Part shown: one piece after another, positions 33,234 through 44,442 of the stretch
Position numbering within the stretch: position 1 is the first letter of the stretch
How the letters are laid out: every line of letters begins with the position of its first letter
Source: Leptodactylus fallax
Lineage: Eukaryota; Chordata; Amphibia; Anura; Leptodactylidae
Direction: 5' to 3'
Length of the DNA stretch: 64,000 nucleotides
Assembly: GCA_947044405.1 (NCBI GenBank)
Contig: CAMRHE010000358.1
Coordinates: 558,001 to 622,000, forward strand
The notes under the pieces: generated by a model
The model's input: the letters and a program-made list of their open reading frames with translations, nothing else
What the model was told of the DNA's origin: nothing
Database searches by the model: none
Translations under genes and position numbers: made by a program

Positions 33234-34851
33234 CAGTGCCTTGCGAAAGTATTCGGCCCCCTTGAACTTTTCAACCTTTTGCCACATTTCAGGCTTCAAA
33301 AATAAGGATATAAAATTTGAATTTTTTGGTGAAGAATCAACAAGTGGGACACAATCGTGAAGTGGAACAAAATTTATTGGATATTTTATACTTTTGTAAA
33401 AAATAAAAAACTGAAAAGTGGGGCATGCAATATTATTCGGCCCCCTTAAGTTAATACTTTGTAGCGCCACCTTTTGCTGCGATTACAGCTTCAAGTCGCT
33501 TGGGGTATGTCTCTATCAGTTTTGCACATAGAGAGACTGAAATTCTTGCCCATTCTTCCTTGGAAAACAGCTGGAGCTCAGTGAGGTTGGATGGAGAGCG
33601 TTTGTGAACAGCAGTTTTCAGCTCTTTCCACAGATTCTCGATTGGATTCAGGTCTGCACTTTGACTTGGCCATTCTAACACCTGGATACGTTTATTTGTG
33701 AACCATTCCATTGTAGATTTTGCTTTATGTTTGGGATCATTGTATTGTTGGAAGATAAATCTCCATCCTGGTCTTTTGCAGACTCCAACAGGTTTTCTTC
33801 CAGAATGGTCCTGTATTTGGCTCCATCCATCTTTCCATGAATTTTAACCATCTTCCCTGTCCCTGCTGAAGAAAAGCAGGCCCAAACCATGATGCTGCCA
33901 CCACCATGTTTGACAGTGGGGATGGTGTGTTCAGGGTGATGAGCTGTGTTGCTTTTACGCCAAACAAATCGTTTTGCAATGTGGCCAAAAAGTTTGATTT
34001 TGGTTTCATCTGACCAGAGCACCTTCTTCCACATGTTTGGTGTGTCTCCCAGGTAGCTTGTGGCAAACTTTAAATGAGACTTTTTATGGATATGTTTGAG
34101 AAATGGCTTTCTTCTGTCACTCTTCCATAAAGGCCAGATTTGTGCAGTGTACGACTGATTGTTGTCCTATGGACAGACTCTCCCACCTCAGCTGTAGATC
34201 TCTGCAGTTCATCCAGAGTGATCATGGGCCTCTTGGCTGCATCTCTGATCAGTCTCCTCCTTGTTTGAGATGAAAGTTTAGAGGGACGGCCGGATCTTGG
34301 TAGATTTGCAGTGGTCTGATATTCCTTCCATTTCAATATGATCGCTTGCACAGTGCTCCTTGGGATGTTTAAAGTTTGGGAAATCTTTTTGTATCCAAAT
34401 CCGGCTTTAAACTTCTCCACAACAGTATCACGGACCTGCCTGGTGTGTTCCTTGGTCTTCATGATGCTCTCTGCGCTTTACACAGAACCCTGAGACTATC
34501 ACAGATCAGGTGCATTTATACGGAGACTTGATTACACACAGGTGGATTATATTTATCATCATCAGTCATTTAGGACAACATTGGATCATTCAGAGATCCT
34601 CAATGAACTTCTGGAGTGAGTTTGCTGCATTGAAAATAAAGGGGCCGAATAATATTGCACGCCCCACTTTTCAGTTTTTTATTTTTTAAGAAAGTTTAAA
34701 ATATCCAATAAATTTCGTTCCACTTCACAATTGTGTCCCACTTGTTGATTCTTCACCAAAAAATTAAAATTTTATATCCTTATGTTTGAAGCCTGAAATA
34801 TGGCAAAAGGTTGAAAAGTTCAAGGGGGCTGAATACTTTCGCAAGGCACTG
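33234..34851 (-). mobile_element. Tc1-like DNA transposon (DD34E type), inactive
   Basis: The 1618-bp element is flanked by TA (33232-33233 and 34852-34853), with ends CAGTGCCTTGCGAAAGTATT and its complement. Inverted repeats are about 215 bp. Within each, TATTCGGCCCCCTT (or GGGGCCGAATA) occurs at the outer end and again ~190 bp inside, the IR/DR arrangement in which transposase binds two sites per end. The minus-strand transposase is broken. Confidence 0.92.
33451..34462 (-). pseudogene. Tc1-like transposase with catalytic Asp lost
   Basis: The start is the ATG at 34460-34462 (MKTKEHTRQVRD). The N-terminal paired-type helix-turn-helix domain has the linker GRPSK near residue 60. The catalytic part begins with WSDET (first Asp intact) and ends [14 protein letters not shown] (Glu intact). 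The second catalytic Asp, first D of the usual QQDNDPKH, is Tyr here: codon TAC read from 33744-33742, giving QQYNDPKH. Tyr-to-Glu spacing equals 34 residues between, so alignment is unambiguous. Two single-base losses shift the frame, one near 34117-34127 (after GLYGRV) and one near 33766-33772. The end is the stop at 33451 after [13 protein letters not shown] text. It is dead by three independent lesions. Confidence 0.9.
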
Positions 34852-34853
34852 TA

Positions 34854-37096
34854 TGCTGCTTCTTTAGGTGTCAGAGAGATAGTAGAGCAGAATCTCTTTT
34901 TTTTCTTAAGACATTATAGCAGCTAGTCTCTGCCCTCAAGCTCAGGAACAACTGAGAATTCAAGATGAAGCAACAGAGGAGAAAATGTATAACATAATGC
35001 ACATAATGGCATGTTGGATACTTCAATGGGTTCACAGTTGGCTGAGGAATAGATATCGGTCAGGGGTCTGATTTTTGTAAGTAACATAAGAGAAGGTATG
35101 ATAAGTCGATGACACAAAAGGGTATAACAGGGTTGATACTCCTGGAGGGGTTTGTAAAAAATCTCAAAATCACAATGAAAAATGCAGTTCAATGTTTCCA
35201 AATGTAAGATAATGCACTTGGGGACAAGGAACCCCCTAACTCAGCATTATATTGGCAGGTCTGTTTTAGCCAGGACTGCAGGAGAGAAAGATCACAAAGT
35301 TCCACAAAAAGGAAGCACAGGGATTGTGTCCAAAATTTTTACCCATGGAAATACCGTGCTATGCACAAACAGTTCATTTGTACATACCGGATCATAGGGC
35401 TGGGCAATTAATCGAAAAAGACCGACCGTCCATCTGGATAACCAACGTTATTTGCAAGCCTTTGCCTGCAGTTTTGTTCGGACTGCTACCGGTATTATAC
35501 TCTGGGATTTCTTCAGACCCCAAAGTATTATTATCAGAAGCCCATGGGAGGTGAACGAACATAAAAACAGTGTTACCCACCTCCCCTGGGCCCCGGCGCT
35601 GGTCTTCGTTCATCTTCCAGGATCCTGAATAATATCATGGATCGATGTGGCCTGTGATTGGGTCTCAGTGGTCATGTGGCATTGTGATGCAAAAATGCAA
35701 GTGTGACAACACAAAGTATGTGAATGTGTATGAATGAGATTAAATGAAATCTTATTCACTTTACTGAGACGGTAAAATGCTGTTGGGATTCTGCAACAGC
35801 CAAAAACGCTGCATTTCTGTAACATGTGAACTCAACCTAAATGAGGTCCTTTACATACACTTTTAGGGAAAAAAAAATGGTTCAATACAGCTTAAAAAGA
35901 ACCAATCATAGAATCCTCAAAATCTATTTGGATCATCTTTTTTACCAAGTCTTTTCCCTTCTTCACATATCATCATTATGTAACGTTTAGCCATTGTTTT
36001 GACTGGGGACATATGAAGAAACTGTTATTATAATTTAGGTGGTTTCCATACTTTTTACAAACTCCTACACCATGTCGTGACTCAACTGTATAATGTCAGC
36101 TCTTCAGTGTTATCGTTACATTTACCCACATTATAAATTTTCTTTTTCTTTTTAAGAAATGGGTGGAAAGTGTGAATAGGAAGTATTTTTGCTGTAAACA
36201 ACCCTGATGAATTGTGGCCATTGAGTCACTGAAATATTATCTACACTATAGCATGTAGACACTGACACTTCTCCATAAACCCAGAAAATCAATTCAATCT
36301 AGACTCCCACTTTGCCAAAGGAAACGTTGTTGAAGCCGACATCAGCAGACGCTGTGTAATGCTGCACGTAAACCACAATTCATCACGCCATGCAGCGTGT
36401 AATCCAGAGATGACCGTGAGTTGCCACACCACTGGCTGCTCTCCAACACCACAGGCTGGGCACCAATACAATGTTTCTTCACAAAGACAAGCTTCAAGCT
36501 GCCATATGCCTCCTGCATAGACAACATTACGTAATATCACATAATAAATCAACTGTGCAGTAAATTAAATTTTCATTTAGTGACCCTGTCTGGTTAGTAT
36601 GATGATCAAAAGACCCTTCATCTTAAAGTGGCAACACACTTTCCAATACAGTTCCTTGGGATGGAAAATAAAAGGCAAAGTTTGTTTCAAAGTCACAAAA
36701 ATCAATTAAGATGAAACTTTTGAAACCCTCTGATCTAAATACACTTGTCTTACTGGCAACTACAGCAAGTATTTCACAACAATTTCACAGATTACTCACC
36801 TTCCTGTGGTTCCCCATATGTGTGGCGTATGATTAACCTATACTTGCAGACACCTAGTGGCTATGTTGTAAATTGCCGCCTGTCAAGTGTTTTGGGGACA
36901 TGTGACAATGTGACAATATGGTGTTGAATATGTTTTATAAGAAATTGAATTATTTAACCCCCTACTGGTTAGGACGAACTGAGCTCATCCAAGTTGAAAA
37001 GTTTAATATTGTATTGGACAGAACAGCTTATAGTATTGACAGGAGATAAAATACAAGAAAGCTTACATAGTATTCCTGTAAAATACTGGAAAATAC
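34854..37096. other. Non-coding DNA, no gene established
   Basis: Contains the repeat fragment at 35491-35700. The minus-strand frame at 36289-36552 has several Cys and Trp residues (ETLYWCPACG) but no identifiable domain or splice sites I trust, so it is not called. The rest is featureless. Confidence 0.45.
35491..35700. repeat. Half-copy of the palindrome family in the hAT element
   Basis: TATTATACTCTGGGATTTCT, CAGACCCCAAAGTATTATTA, then ACATAAAAACAGTGTTACCC correspond to the right half of 28770-29153 (TATTATACTGTGGGGTCT; CATTGTTTTTTATG in the mirrored strand). There is no mirrored second half, so it is truncated. Confidence 0.5.
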
Positions 37097-37444
37097 TAAG
37101 GCCCCACGTAGCGAGCTGAAGTAAAAAAAAAAAAAACGCTGCGGAAAAGACCACGGCGGAAACGCATCGTGTTTTTTTCCGCATTGCTTTTCACAGAAGG
37201 TCCACAGGGTTTCCATCTGCGGACTTTCTGTTATACCTATACGGAAACCACCAGCATTACTGTAGGTATAATTGTCATGCTACGGTTTACAAAAACACAA
37301 GCGTTTTTGAAATCGCAGCATTTCCGCTGCAAATTTTTTTCTGCAATGTGTGGATGGGATTACCTAGAATCTCATCCACTTTGCAGGTACTGTAAAGCAC
37401 TGCGTTTTTTGCCGTGGTGTTTTCGCAACGTGGGGCCTCAGCCT
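37097..37444. repeat. 'GGCCCCACGTTGC' MITE, long subtype
   Basis: 348 bp from TAAGGCCCCACGTAGC to CGCAACGTGGGGCCTCAGCC. It has the same internal mirrored blocks as 13604-13951 (TATACCTATACGG versus CTGTAGGTATAA; TTTTTGAAATCGCAGC). It is one of the best copies here. Confidence 0.8.
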
Positions 37445-39628
37445 AACATTGAAGTACCCCCTTGACCTCCCTGTGTTCTTTAATAAAAAATATACTTCAG
37501 TCCGTGTGTATTACCTCCACTTATGAAGCTTGTTTGTCCTGTGCAGAGGGGAAGGTAAGGGTTAACCCCCTTACACTGATGCATGCAGATCACTTCTGTC
37601 CTCTTTTCTTACTTTCTTTCATCCCCTCTGCATTTACAAAGTCTCAGTTAGCTTCATAATCTCTATTTCTCCATCTTCCTCGACCAGAAAAAAAATAAGT
37701 TATTCAATGTCATTCATTATTATATGCCCCATAATTGTCTTTATCACAACTGCAACTTCTCCTGCAAAATACAAGATCTCATTATCAGCTACTTTGAAAG
37801 TAACAATACCAAAATTTATGACCAAGTGAACACATTTATTGCTGCCTATATGGTTAAAGTGTAACTCCCATTTTTTTGTTTAGTTTAGGCTATTGTGTCA
37901 AGGGGGTTTTGCTAAACATTTTTGTAATATACTTAATTAACCTATCCAACTTCCTTTTAATAGAAAACAGGCTGTAAAGTTCCCACTTGCAATACTCTAC
38001 CGTTGACAGGAAAAGTCTGTGTGGGACCAGGTCCCATATTTACAATTGTGATATAAATGTGACTAAATGTATAAAATATTTTTCTTCAAGAAAATTGATT
38101 ATCTATACATACATAATGTATGCGACAAATATAGTCGATAGGTTATGAGAGATTTTAAGGAGCAGAACATTTTCCATTATGAATTTGCCTTTAGAAACTG
38201 GAACTGACAGATTGTAATAATGTAAATGGATACATGCTGCAAGTATCTTATTAAGCTAAAGAACACACATGCAAAAATGACATATTAGTATTAAATAGCA
38301 GGTTCTCAGATATTGGTATTAAATAGCAGATTCAATGCTTTGTAGTCAAGTAGCCAAAGCCAACACCTGCCAGGAAGCTCAAGGAGCATTACATCTCATA
38401 AGGCCCCATGCCAAAAAACGAGAGTTTTTTCTATTGCAAATAGACATGTTTTTCCTACCTGTGCTACCATTACCATTATTAAATATTACTTAAATATGAC
38501 ACGGTGTGATATGTAGCATTAAAGACTTAATGTCATTTCAGTTAATATAAGCATAAGATATTCCATGAGCATCTAGAAGGACTCAGTTACCAAAAGGCCA
38601 AAACTAATTTCCTTTGCTTGGGTATAACTGTTTGTCCAAGTCCCTTCCAAGTCTGTCCTAATTGGTTGTCCTGTCAATCATCCTTGTTTTCTATGGAAGT
38701 ACCGCGTTTGAGACTAGTTTTACACATCTATGACTGATGAAGTAAACATTTTTACTTTGCTCTTTCCTGGTGGTAAAATTTAGTTCAGAATTTCACCTCA
38801 TTAATCTTTGAGAATCGTTAATGAATCTAGCTTTAATGGACTACAAAGGTGCAGACACATTTATTTAGTCTGGAGACTATGTCTACGCATAGACTGTGAT
38901 CACTTACATCAGGCCCGTCCTTACAATCTTTCCTGCCTTATATACTCACACACTAGGACCAGTTTCATAGGAGGACAACTAATCTATCAGTATCTTTTTG
39001 GAGTGTAGACATAATCCCGTACAGGCAAAGACAATCTCTTTTAGAACTGGATATTTAGACGGGGGACATCCTGTTGGCACATGGGGCAAGAGCTCCATGC
39101 ACCCGCCACAGCCAATGGTGGTAAGAAAATGATTCCATTACTGGTTATCAATAGTGGGCAAAGATCTAAGCGCATGCGGCAGCCAGATCACGTGGACGCA
39201 CACCCTGAATACAAAGACATTTACACTATAATGATAAATATGTTTCAGATGCTTAAAAGTGAACTGCATATGCCACATGAGGGTACATGCATAGCAGATA
39301 ACAAGTGGTGAAATGTGGTTGCCCTCTCCTAAAATTATGACAATATTCTGGTAGATGTAGATGCGGCAGACTAGCATTGGGCTTCAGAAATTAGTCTGGA
39401 TTTCTTTTGGATTCTTTTTCCCAGGAAGCACTGCCTGCAAAACTCTATATATCAGACAAATGCATTATAAAGGCCTCTTCCCCAGTCAGCCATTACTCTG
39501 CGGTGTACTGATAAGGGGCAAGACCCTAAAAACCACTGTCTACACATAGATGTCTCTTACTTTTGTAGGAGACTCATGATTGGCTATAATTCCTAGCCAT
39601 GTTGTAAGGAAATGGGATACACATACTT
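37445..39628. other. Non-coding DNA, no gene seen
   Basis: No domain-bearing frame. A short direct repeat, TATTAAATAGCAG, occurs twice near 38290-38330. Nothing else is supported. Confidence 0.5.
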
Positions 39629-40023
39629 AAAGGGGTTGTCCAGGCAAAAATTGACAACCCCTTTAACTTTTAAATAAGCCAGGGGCAGTGAAAAAAAAAA
39701 AAAAAAAAAATCATACTCACCTGTCCCCGATGCTCCGGTATGTTCCGGTTCTTCTGCTCAATGGGTCTCTTCTGGAGTTCCGCCAAAGCCGCTGATTGGC
39801 CTCAGCAGGCCTCAGGAAGAGACCTGTGATGTCACAGGCAATGGCCAATCAGCGGCTTCAGCGAAACTCCGGAACAGACCCATTAAGCAGAAGAACCGGA
39901 ATGCACCGTGAGGACACCGGAGCATTGGGGACAGGTGAGTATGAATTTGTTTTATTTTTTTCATTTCCCCCAACTGATTTAAAAGCTAAAGGGGTTGTCC
40001 ATTTTTGCCTGGACAACCCCTTT
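39629..40023. repeat. 'AAAGGGGTTGTCC' hairpin MITE
   Basis: 395 bp. The left end AAAGGGGTTGTCCAGGCAAA mirrors the right end TTTGCCTGGACAACCCCTTT. Inner arms also pair: GTTCCGGTTCTTCTGCTCAA with TTAAGCAGAAGAACCGGAA, and GCCGCTGATTGGCC with GGCCAATCAGCGGC. TTAA precedes the left end. The left terminus carries an extra copy of its own inverted end (ACAACCCCTTT at 39653-39663). A related single end (AAAGGGGTTATCCC) starts near 40069. Confidence 0.75.
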
Positions 40024-40483
40024 CAGTCAGTGATGACTTATGTAGAGCGATACATCCCTGTAGAATTAAAGGGGTTATCCCACACAATGTTTTATTTTTT
40101 TAGTGCTGTTAGTGTGGCCCTAAAGATAATATAACATTACACACCTCTCCCTCTGCCTCCATTTGTCTGTTTACAGGTCCCTGTGCTGTTGGTTCCTAGT
40201 CACTGCTTCAGCCACTCAAAGGCCTCAGCAGTCACCTATCACATACAGTATAGCTGCATCGTTCCACTCCCACAAACGGGGTGTCAGCCAGGAGACCTGT
40301 ATACAGATGAACGGAGCTCCTGCCGCTGGAACCACAGCTCAATGAGAGGTGAGTAAAGTTCTGTTATGTTTATGGACCCACTAGCAGCACTAATAAATTA
40401 AACAAATTCCAGACAAAACCTTTAGGACTTCTTGTTTAGCAACTATAACTCTAAGAAGAAAATGCTTGTCGTACAAAACTTAC

Positions 40484-40662
40484 AATGATGTAACTGTGAT
40501 GTCAGATGGTCCAGGCCATTTGCTCTGAGAGGTAGTGATCCTTCTGTGGACTGTTCACCCAGGAGAACTTTCTTGGCGCTCGAGAAGTACTTTGGTTTAA
40601 TCATGAACTGCTGAGTCTGGCCATGCTGGAGGTTCATGGTTAGTGTCTGTGGTGGTACCATC
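40484..40662 (-). CDS. Candidate host exon, gene not identified
   Basis: 179-nt open segment on the minus strand. Upstream is a pyrimidine-rich tract ending TTGTTGTCTTGAACAG (acceptor AG at 40664-40663). Downstream is the donor GTAAGT (40483-40478). Only one of the three frames is open; it starts MVPPQTLTMNLQHGQTQQF and continues for 59 codons with a split codon at each end. The peptide is of mixed polarity and low in repeats, unlike neighbouring chance frames. The start loosely recalls the V-x-P-x-x-L...L..G...F.+K pattern that opens the integrin beta hybrid domain, but the rest does not fit, so I do not assign it. It could be an internal exon of a long-intron gene, or chance. Confidence 0.4.
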
Positions 40663-41632
40663 CTGTTCAAGACAACAAAAACTATTTAAAGACATTTTAT
40701 TTCGGGATAAGGACTTTCAGAGGTACAGTACATGACAAGTAAATCTCATTTTTCTTAAAGGAACACTAAACCTAATATCTCAGGCCTCCCTCCATTAATA
40801 TTCTCCTTTCCTTTGATCCTACAATATCTAAAATTATATTTAAAATATAAAAAACATATAAAGAAACCTTTTGTATATGTCCCTGGATCTCAACCATGTT
40901 CCCCTCCTCCTCACAGTCATGTGACAAGCTGTAAGACAAGTGGCTGCAACAGGAGGATAAAAGGATTGGTAAGCCATGCCTTGTTGGCTAAGCCCCACCA
41001 CCAGGTCACCACGTAATTTGTGACAGCTAAACTTTAAAGACTACACCCATACAAAAACGTTTTGTAATTTTCTAATGTTATTCTGTGGGGTTGGAGCTCA
41101 CAATTCTGTCTGCTTGCAGCCCCTGAAGGAGGGAGCCTCTGAGCTCGCTGCAGACAGTATGCAACATCTGTAGGCAGCCAGAAATATATTGTGAAATTAA
41201 TCTATGCATGTTGGATATTGTTTACTTAAAAAAAAAAAAAATCAGATTTTGGTAGTATTGTCTTCCCTGGACCTCTCAACATAAATAAATGTCCTGTAAC
41301 TAAGACCGAAGATTAGAACTTTATTATGACTTTTACTTTCTGCCATTTTGTTCTACAGAAACTATTCACATTACTTTTTTTAACAGACATCACACAGCAG
41401 CATTAAATTCAATGCAAGTGAATGTGGCCTATTCACATGACCATTATTTTGATGGTCCGTTCTAAAATATAGGTCATGTTCTATTTTTGTCTGTTTTTGC
41501 GGACCCCTCCATACACTCAAATGTATAGGAGATCTGTGAAAACAGATACCCTCAGGTACAATACATCCATGAAAAATGGGTATCTTACAACCTCGGTCAT
41601 GTAAATATAGCTTTAGGGTCCATTCACAGAGT
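40663..41632. other. Non-coding DNA, possible intron
   Basis: No further exon is recognised on the strand of the candidate at 40484-40662. The text contains A-runs and fragments of AACGG-type MITEs near 41430-41580. Confidence 0.4.
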
Positions 41633-41687
41633 GGAATTTGGTGCTGATTTTGAGGAGGATTCCTCCTCAAAATCACTGCCAAATTCC
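41633..41687. repeat. Near-perfect 27-bp-arm hairpin
   Basis: GGAATTTGGTGCTGATTTTG, then AGGAGGA, mirrors TCCTCCTCAAAATCACTGCC then AAATTCC about a single central base. There is one mismatch and two G-T pairs. With almost no loop it could extrude as a cruciform. It is probably the core of a small MITE that begins near GGGTCCATTCACA (41616). Confidence 0.8.
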
Positions 41688-41846
41688 GCCCAGATTCTCC
41701 ACCCAATTGTATTCAATGGGAGGCAAAGATCAATGCAGGACACTGAAATAATAAGCCTCAAATTCCTCTAGAAATTTTTCCATATGAACTTAACCTTATC
41801 AGGCACCAATGTCTCATGATCTTCAAGAAAAATAACATAGTGGTTG

Positions 41847-41985
41847 ACAATGCCAGATCTCTGCGATCAACAATTGTATTTTACACTGTTGAGGAAGGTT
41901 GGTAGTATGTTTTTATATTGAGAAGGCATCCAGAACATGGAATTAAGAGTATTTTAATTGAAAAATACCACAGGGTATGAGTTCT
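41847..41985. repeat. Dispersed repeat, copy 1
   Basis: GACAATGCCAGATCTCTGC, ATATTGAGAAG, GCATCCAG.ACATGG and AATACCACAGGGT recur in the same order at 44190-44310. Same orientation, 2.3 kb apart. Confidence 0.6.
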
Positions 41986-42025
41986 TATTACATCTCCCTC
42001 TGCTCCCTTGCTGATAGACTCTGTG

Positions 42026-42258
42026 GGTTCACACAAGTTATTCAATGTCTGTTGCTCTCATCCATCACAGGATGAGAGCAATGGACATTAAATGACATAT
42101 TGGGTCAAACTTGACAGCATACAGTGCCTGTCATGTGGTTTACATTAGAGTCAATGGGACCTCATGGGAAGGGGCTCAGTCTATGTCAAATACTCTGCTA
42201 CCCTTAATGTCCATTGCTGTCATCCAAACTATAATAACGGTAGTGTGAACCTAACCTA
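42026..42258. repeat. 'GGTTCACAC' type MITE
   Basis: Left GGGTTCACACAAG mirrors right GTGTGAACCTAACC. Inside, CTCTCATCCATCACAGGATG followed by AGAG is a perfect short hairpin, and GTCCATTGCTGTCATCC mirrors GATGAGAGCAATGGAC. Confidence 0.55.
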
Positions 42259-44189
42259 ACAAGTAATGCAGTCATGTGACCCTCCAGTTGTTTTTTATTA
42301 GTACCAGTTACTTTCCCCATCTTTTGTTAACCCTGTCATAACTTTTTTGAGATTTGTTGCTATCACCAATTTCTAAGTGAATTCATTTTGACAAATGAAA
42401 TGGGAAAATGTCTAACTCTCCACTTCTGATATGTGTTCTGTAGTGAATAAAATATGGTTATATGAGATTTACAAATCACTGCATTCTTGTTTTCTTTACA
42501 TTTTACATAGCATTCCAGCTTTTTGGGAATTGGGATTGTAAACTAACTTCTATATGGTACCCAAACAAGGTAACCCATCTTTACGTCAGCAGAAGAAGCC
42601 TACTGTATAATAGTGCTAATGTTACTTTGCCTATTAGACACTGAGTCAAGCAAACAGGCTTGTAGACAGAGTGACCAAGACCGGACTGTAGCACCACTGT
42701 TTCTGTAAAATGGCAGACAGTGATAACAATATTTTGTTAATGAATTAGGAAAGAGAAGTCTGTAGCAAAAATGGCTAAGCTTTGAAAGCAAACGAGGGTG
42801 CAGTATGTGATGGTCTAAGAACCATGTGGAGGTTTTTATTTTTTCATTGGAGGTAAGTTATAACTTTAGGCTTGTGAGATGATTTCCCCAGACAGCATTA
42901 CACCAGAGGCCTCTTGTAATTGTTTAATTGCTTCTATGGCTTTAGATATGCCCAAACTTGCTACATGTCATTTTTTTTTTTTTTTTTTTTTTTAAAAAGG
43001 TAAACTGGAGAGAAAAAAAAAAAGTTATGGCACTAAAAATATTAGCACAAAAATGGTCCACCTTAATAGATATAAAATTCACCTTAATAACCTAAGTAAC
43101 TAAAATACAGATACTACACAGTACCCAAATTATCCCAGCCAAGAAGGAGTCAATCCTTTTGGCATTTCACTTCCCATGTGAACTATTTATTGTTATAAAT
43201 GATGTTGGTCTTGAAACTACATCATAACAGGAAACTATTAGAGAATTCCTAGAAATATTACCTAAACCAAAGGCCTTTTCTATTACTAAAGCAGTAATTG
43301 TTCCAAGTGTACAGTGTGAAAGGCCTGTAAAATCCATTCTATAAAAAGCAATTCAGCGTTCTCCTAATGAAGCAGCCCGCTCTACACAGTCAATGGGAAG
43401 ACGGCTCGCTCTGAAAATGATATATATGCAGATGTCAACACCAAACAGGCTCCTGGCTTGTTAATTAGCTGGAGTGGGAGATCCATAAACAGTCAGCTAA
43501 GCAATCTCCGCTGACCTAATCCTCCTGTCACTGCAAGTGTTATGGCAGCAGCAAGGTAGTGCTTATCACATAGGAGATTAACAACCTAATCCCAAGTAGC
43601 CAATGGTAGACCATGAACATTCCTGTCTTTGTAACCTTTCAGAAACTGATATGTCCCCTAGAGATTTATAAAATGTGCAAACTCTACCCTGTGTCAAACA
43701 CATAATATCACAATGAATAAACACTTGGAGAAGAAGTTACATCATGCCTACTCCATAACCTAAGGAGATGAGGCACGACATAGGGAATCAAGAGGATCTG
43801 GGGGTTACAGTTTCAACTATGTAGGCATGAAAAGTCTTATAGGCCACACAATGCTCCTCTAGGAAAAAGGTAAGTAATTCAGCTTCTTCTGAAAAAGAAA
43901 GATGTGCTTTAAGCATTACATATTGTAAATATCCCATTGTACCCTAGCTATCAATGTCCAATTCTTTGTCAGGCCTTGCAACATAACTTGGATGTAAGAT
44001 GAGTATTCAACAATGCCTTACATTCTGGTCATGTTGCAAGGCCTGCAAAAGGGCTGGACATTGACTTATAAAGTTCTAACACTAGGAGGCACTTTTTTGT
44101 GAAGCTAATTTACATAGAGATCCAAAGACACCAAAAGAACCCTATATCATAAACCCATAGCTCAGGCTCTGCAAAAGTCACAGTAGGTG
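42259..44189. other. Non-coding DNA, no gene seen
   Basis: No domain-bearing frame. A 24-T run followed by A-runs lies near 42970-43020. Nothing else is supported. Confidence 0.5.
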
Positions 44190-44310
44190 ACAATGCCAGA
44201 TCTCTGCAAACACTGATGAGGTAGTATAGTAGTACGTTCTCATATTGAGAAGAAGGCAGCATCCAGGGCATGGCACTGAGAGCATTTTAACTGAAAAGTA
44301 CCTCAGGGTT
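44190..44310. repeat. Dispersed repeat, copy 2
   Basis: See copy at 41847-41985. Matching landmarks are GACAATGCCAGATCTCTGC, CATATTGAGAAG, GCATCCAGGGCATGG and AGTACCTCAGGGT. Ends are not defined. Confidence 0.6.
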
Positions 44311-44442
44311 AAACCACCAAGGATGTTCTATATTTCTGCCAGTTTATTTTTAGGACTATTTCTTATTCAACTGACAAACTAGTTCTTGTGGCAACTCCCT
44401 ACTCTGACCTCAGAATACTTGGTAGAGTAACAATACGATTTA

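Noticed and set aside
33737..34066. Alternative minus-strand frame in the second Tc1 element
   Set aside because: Out of register with the WSDET-containing frame; a shadow of the transposase gene.
36289..36552. Minus-strand frame with Cys/Trp-rich text (ETLYWCPACG)
   Set aside because: Looks domain-like at first, but I see no matching family, and no splice sites bound it convincingly.
38740..38760. CTGATGAAG as another hammerhead core
   Set aside because: No stem II or GAAA follows at the right distance.
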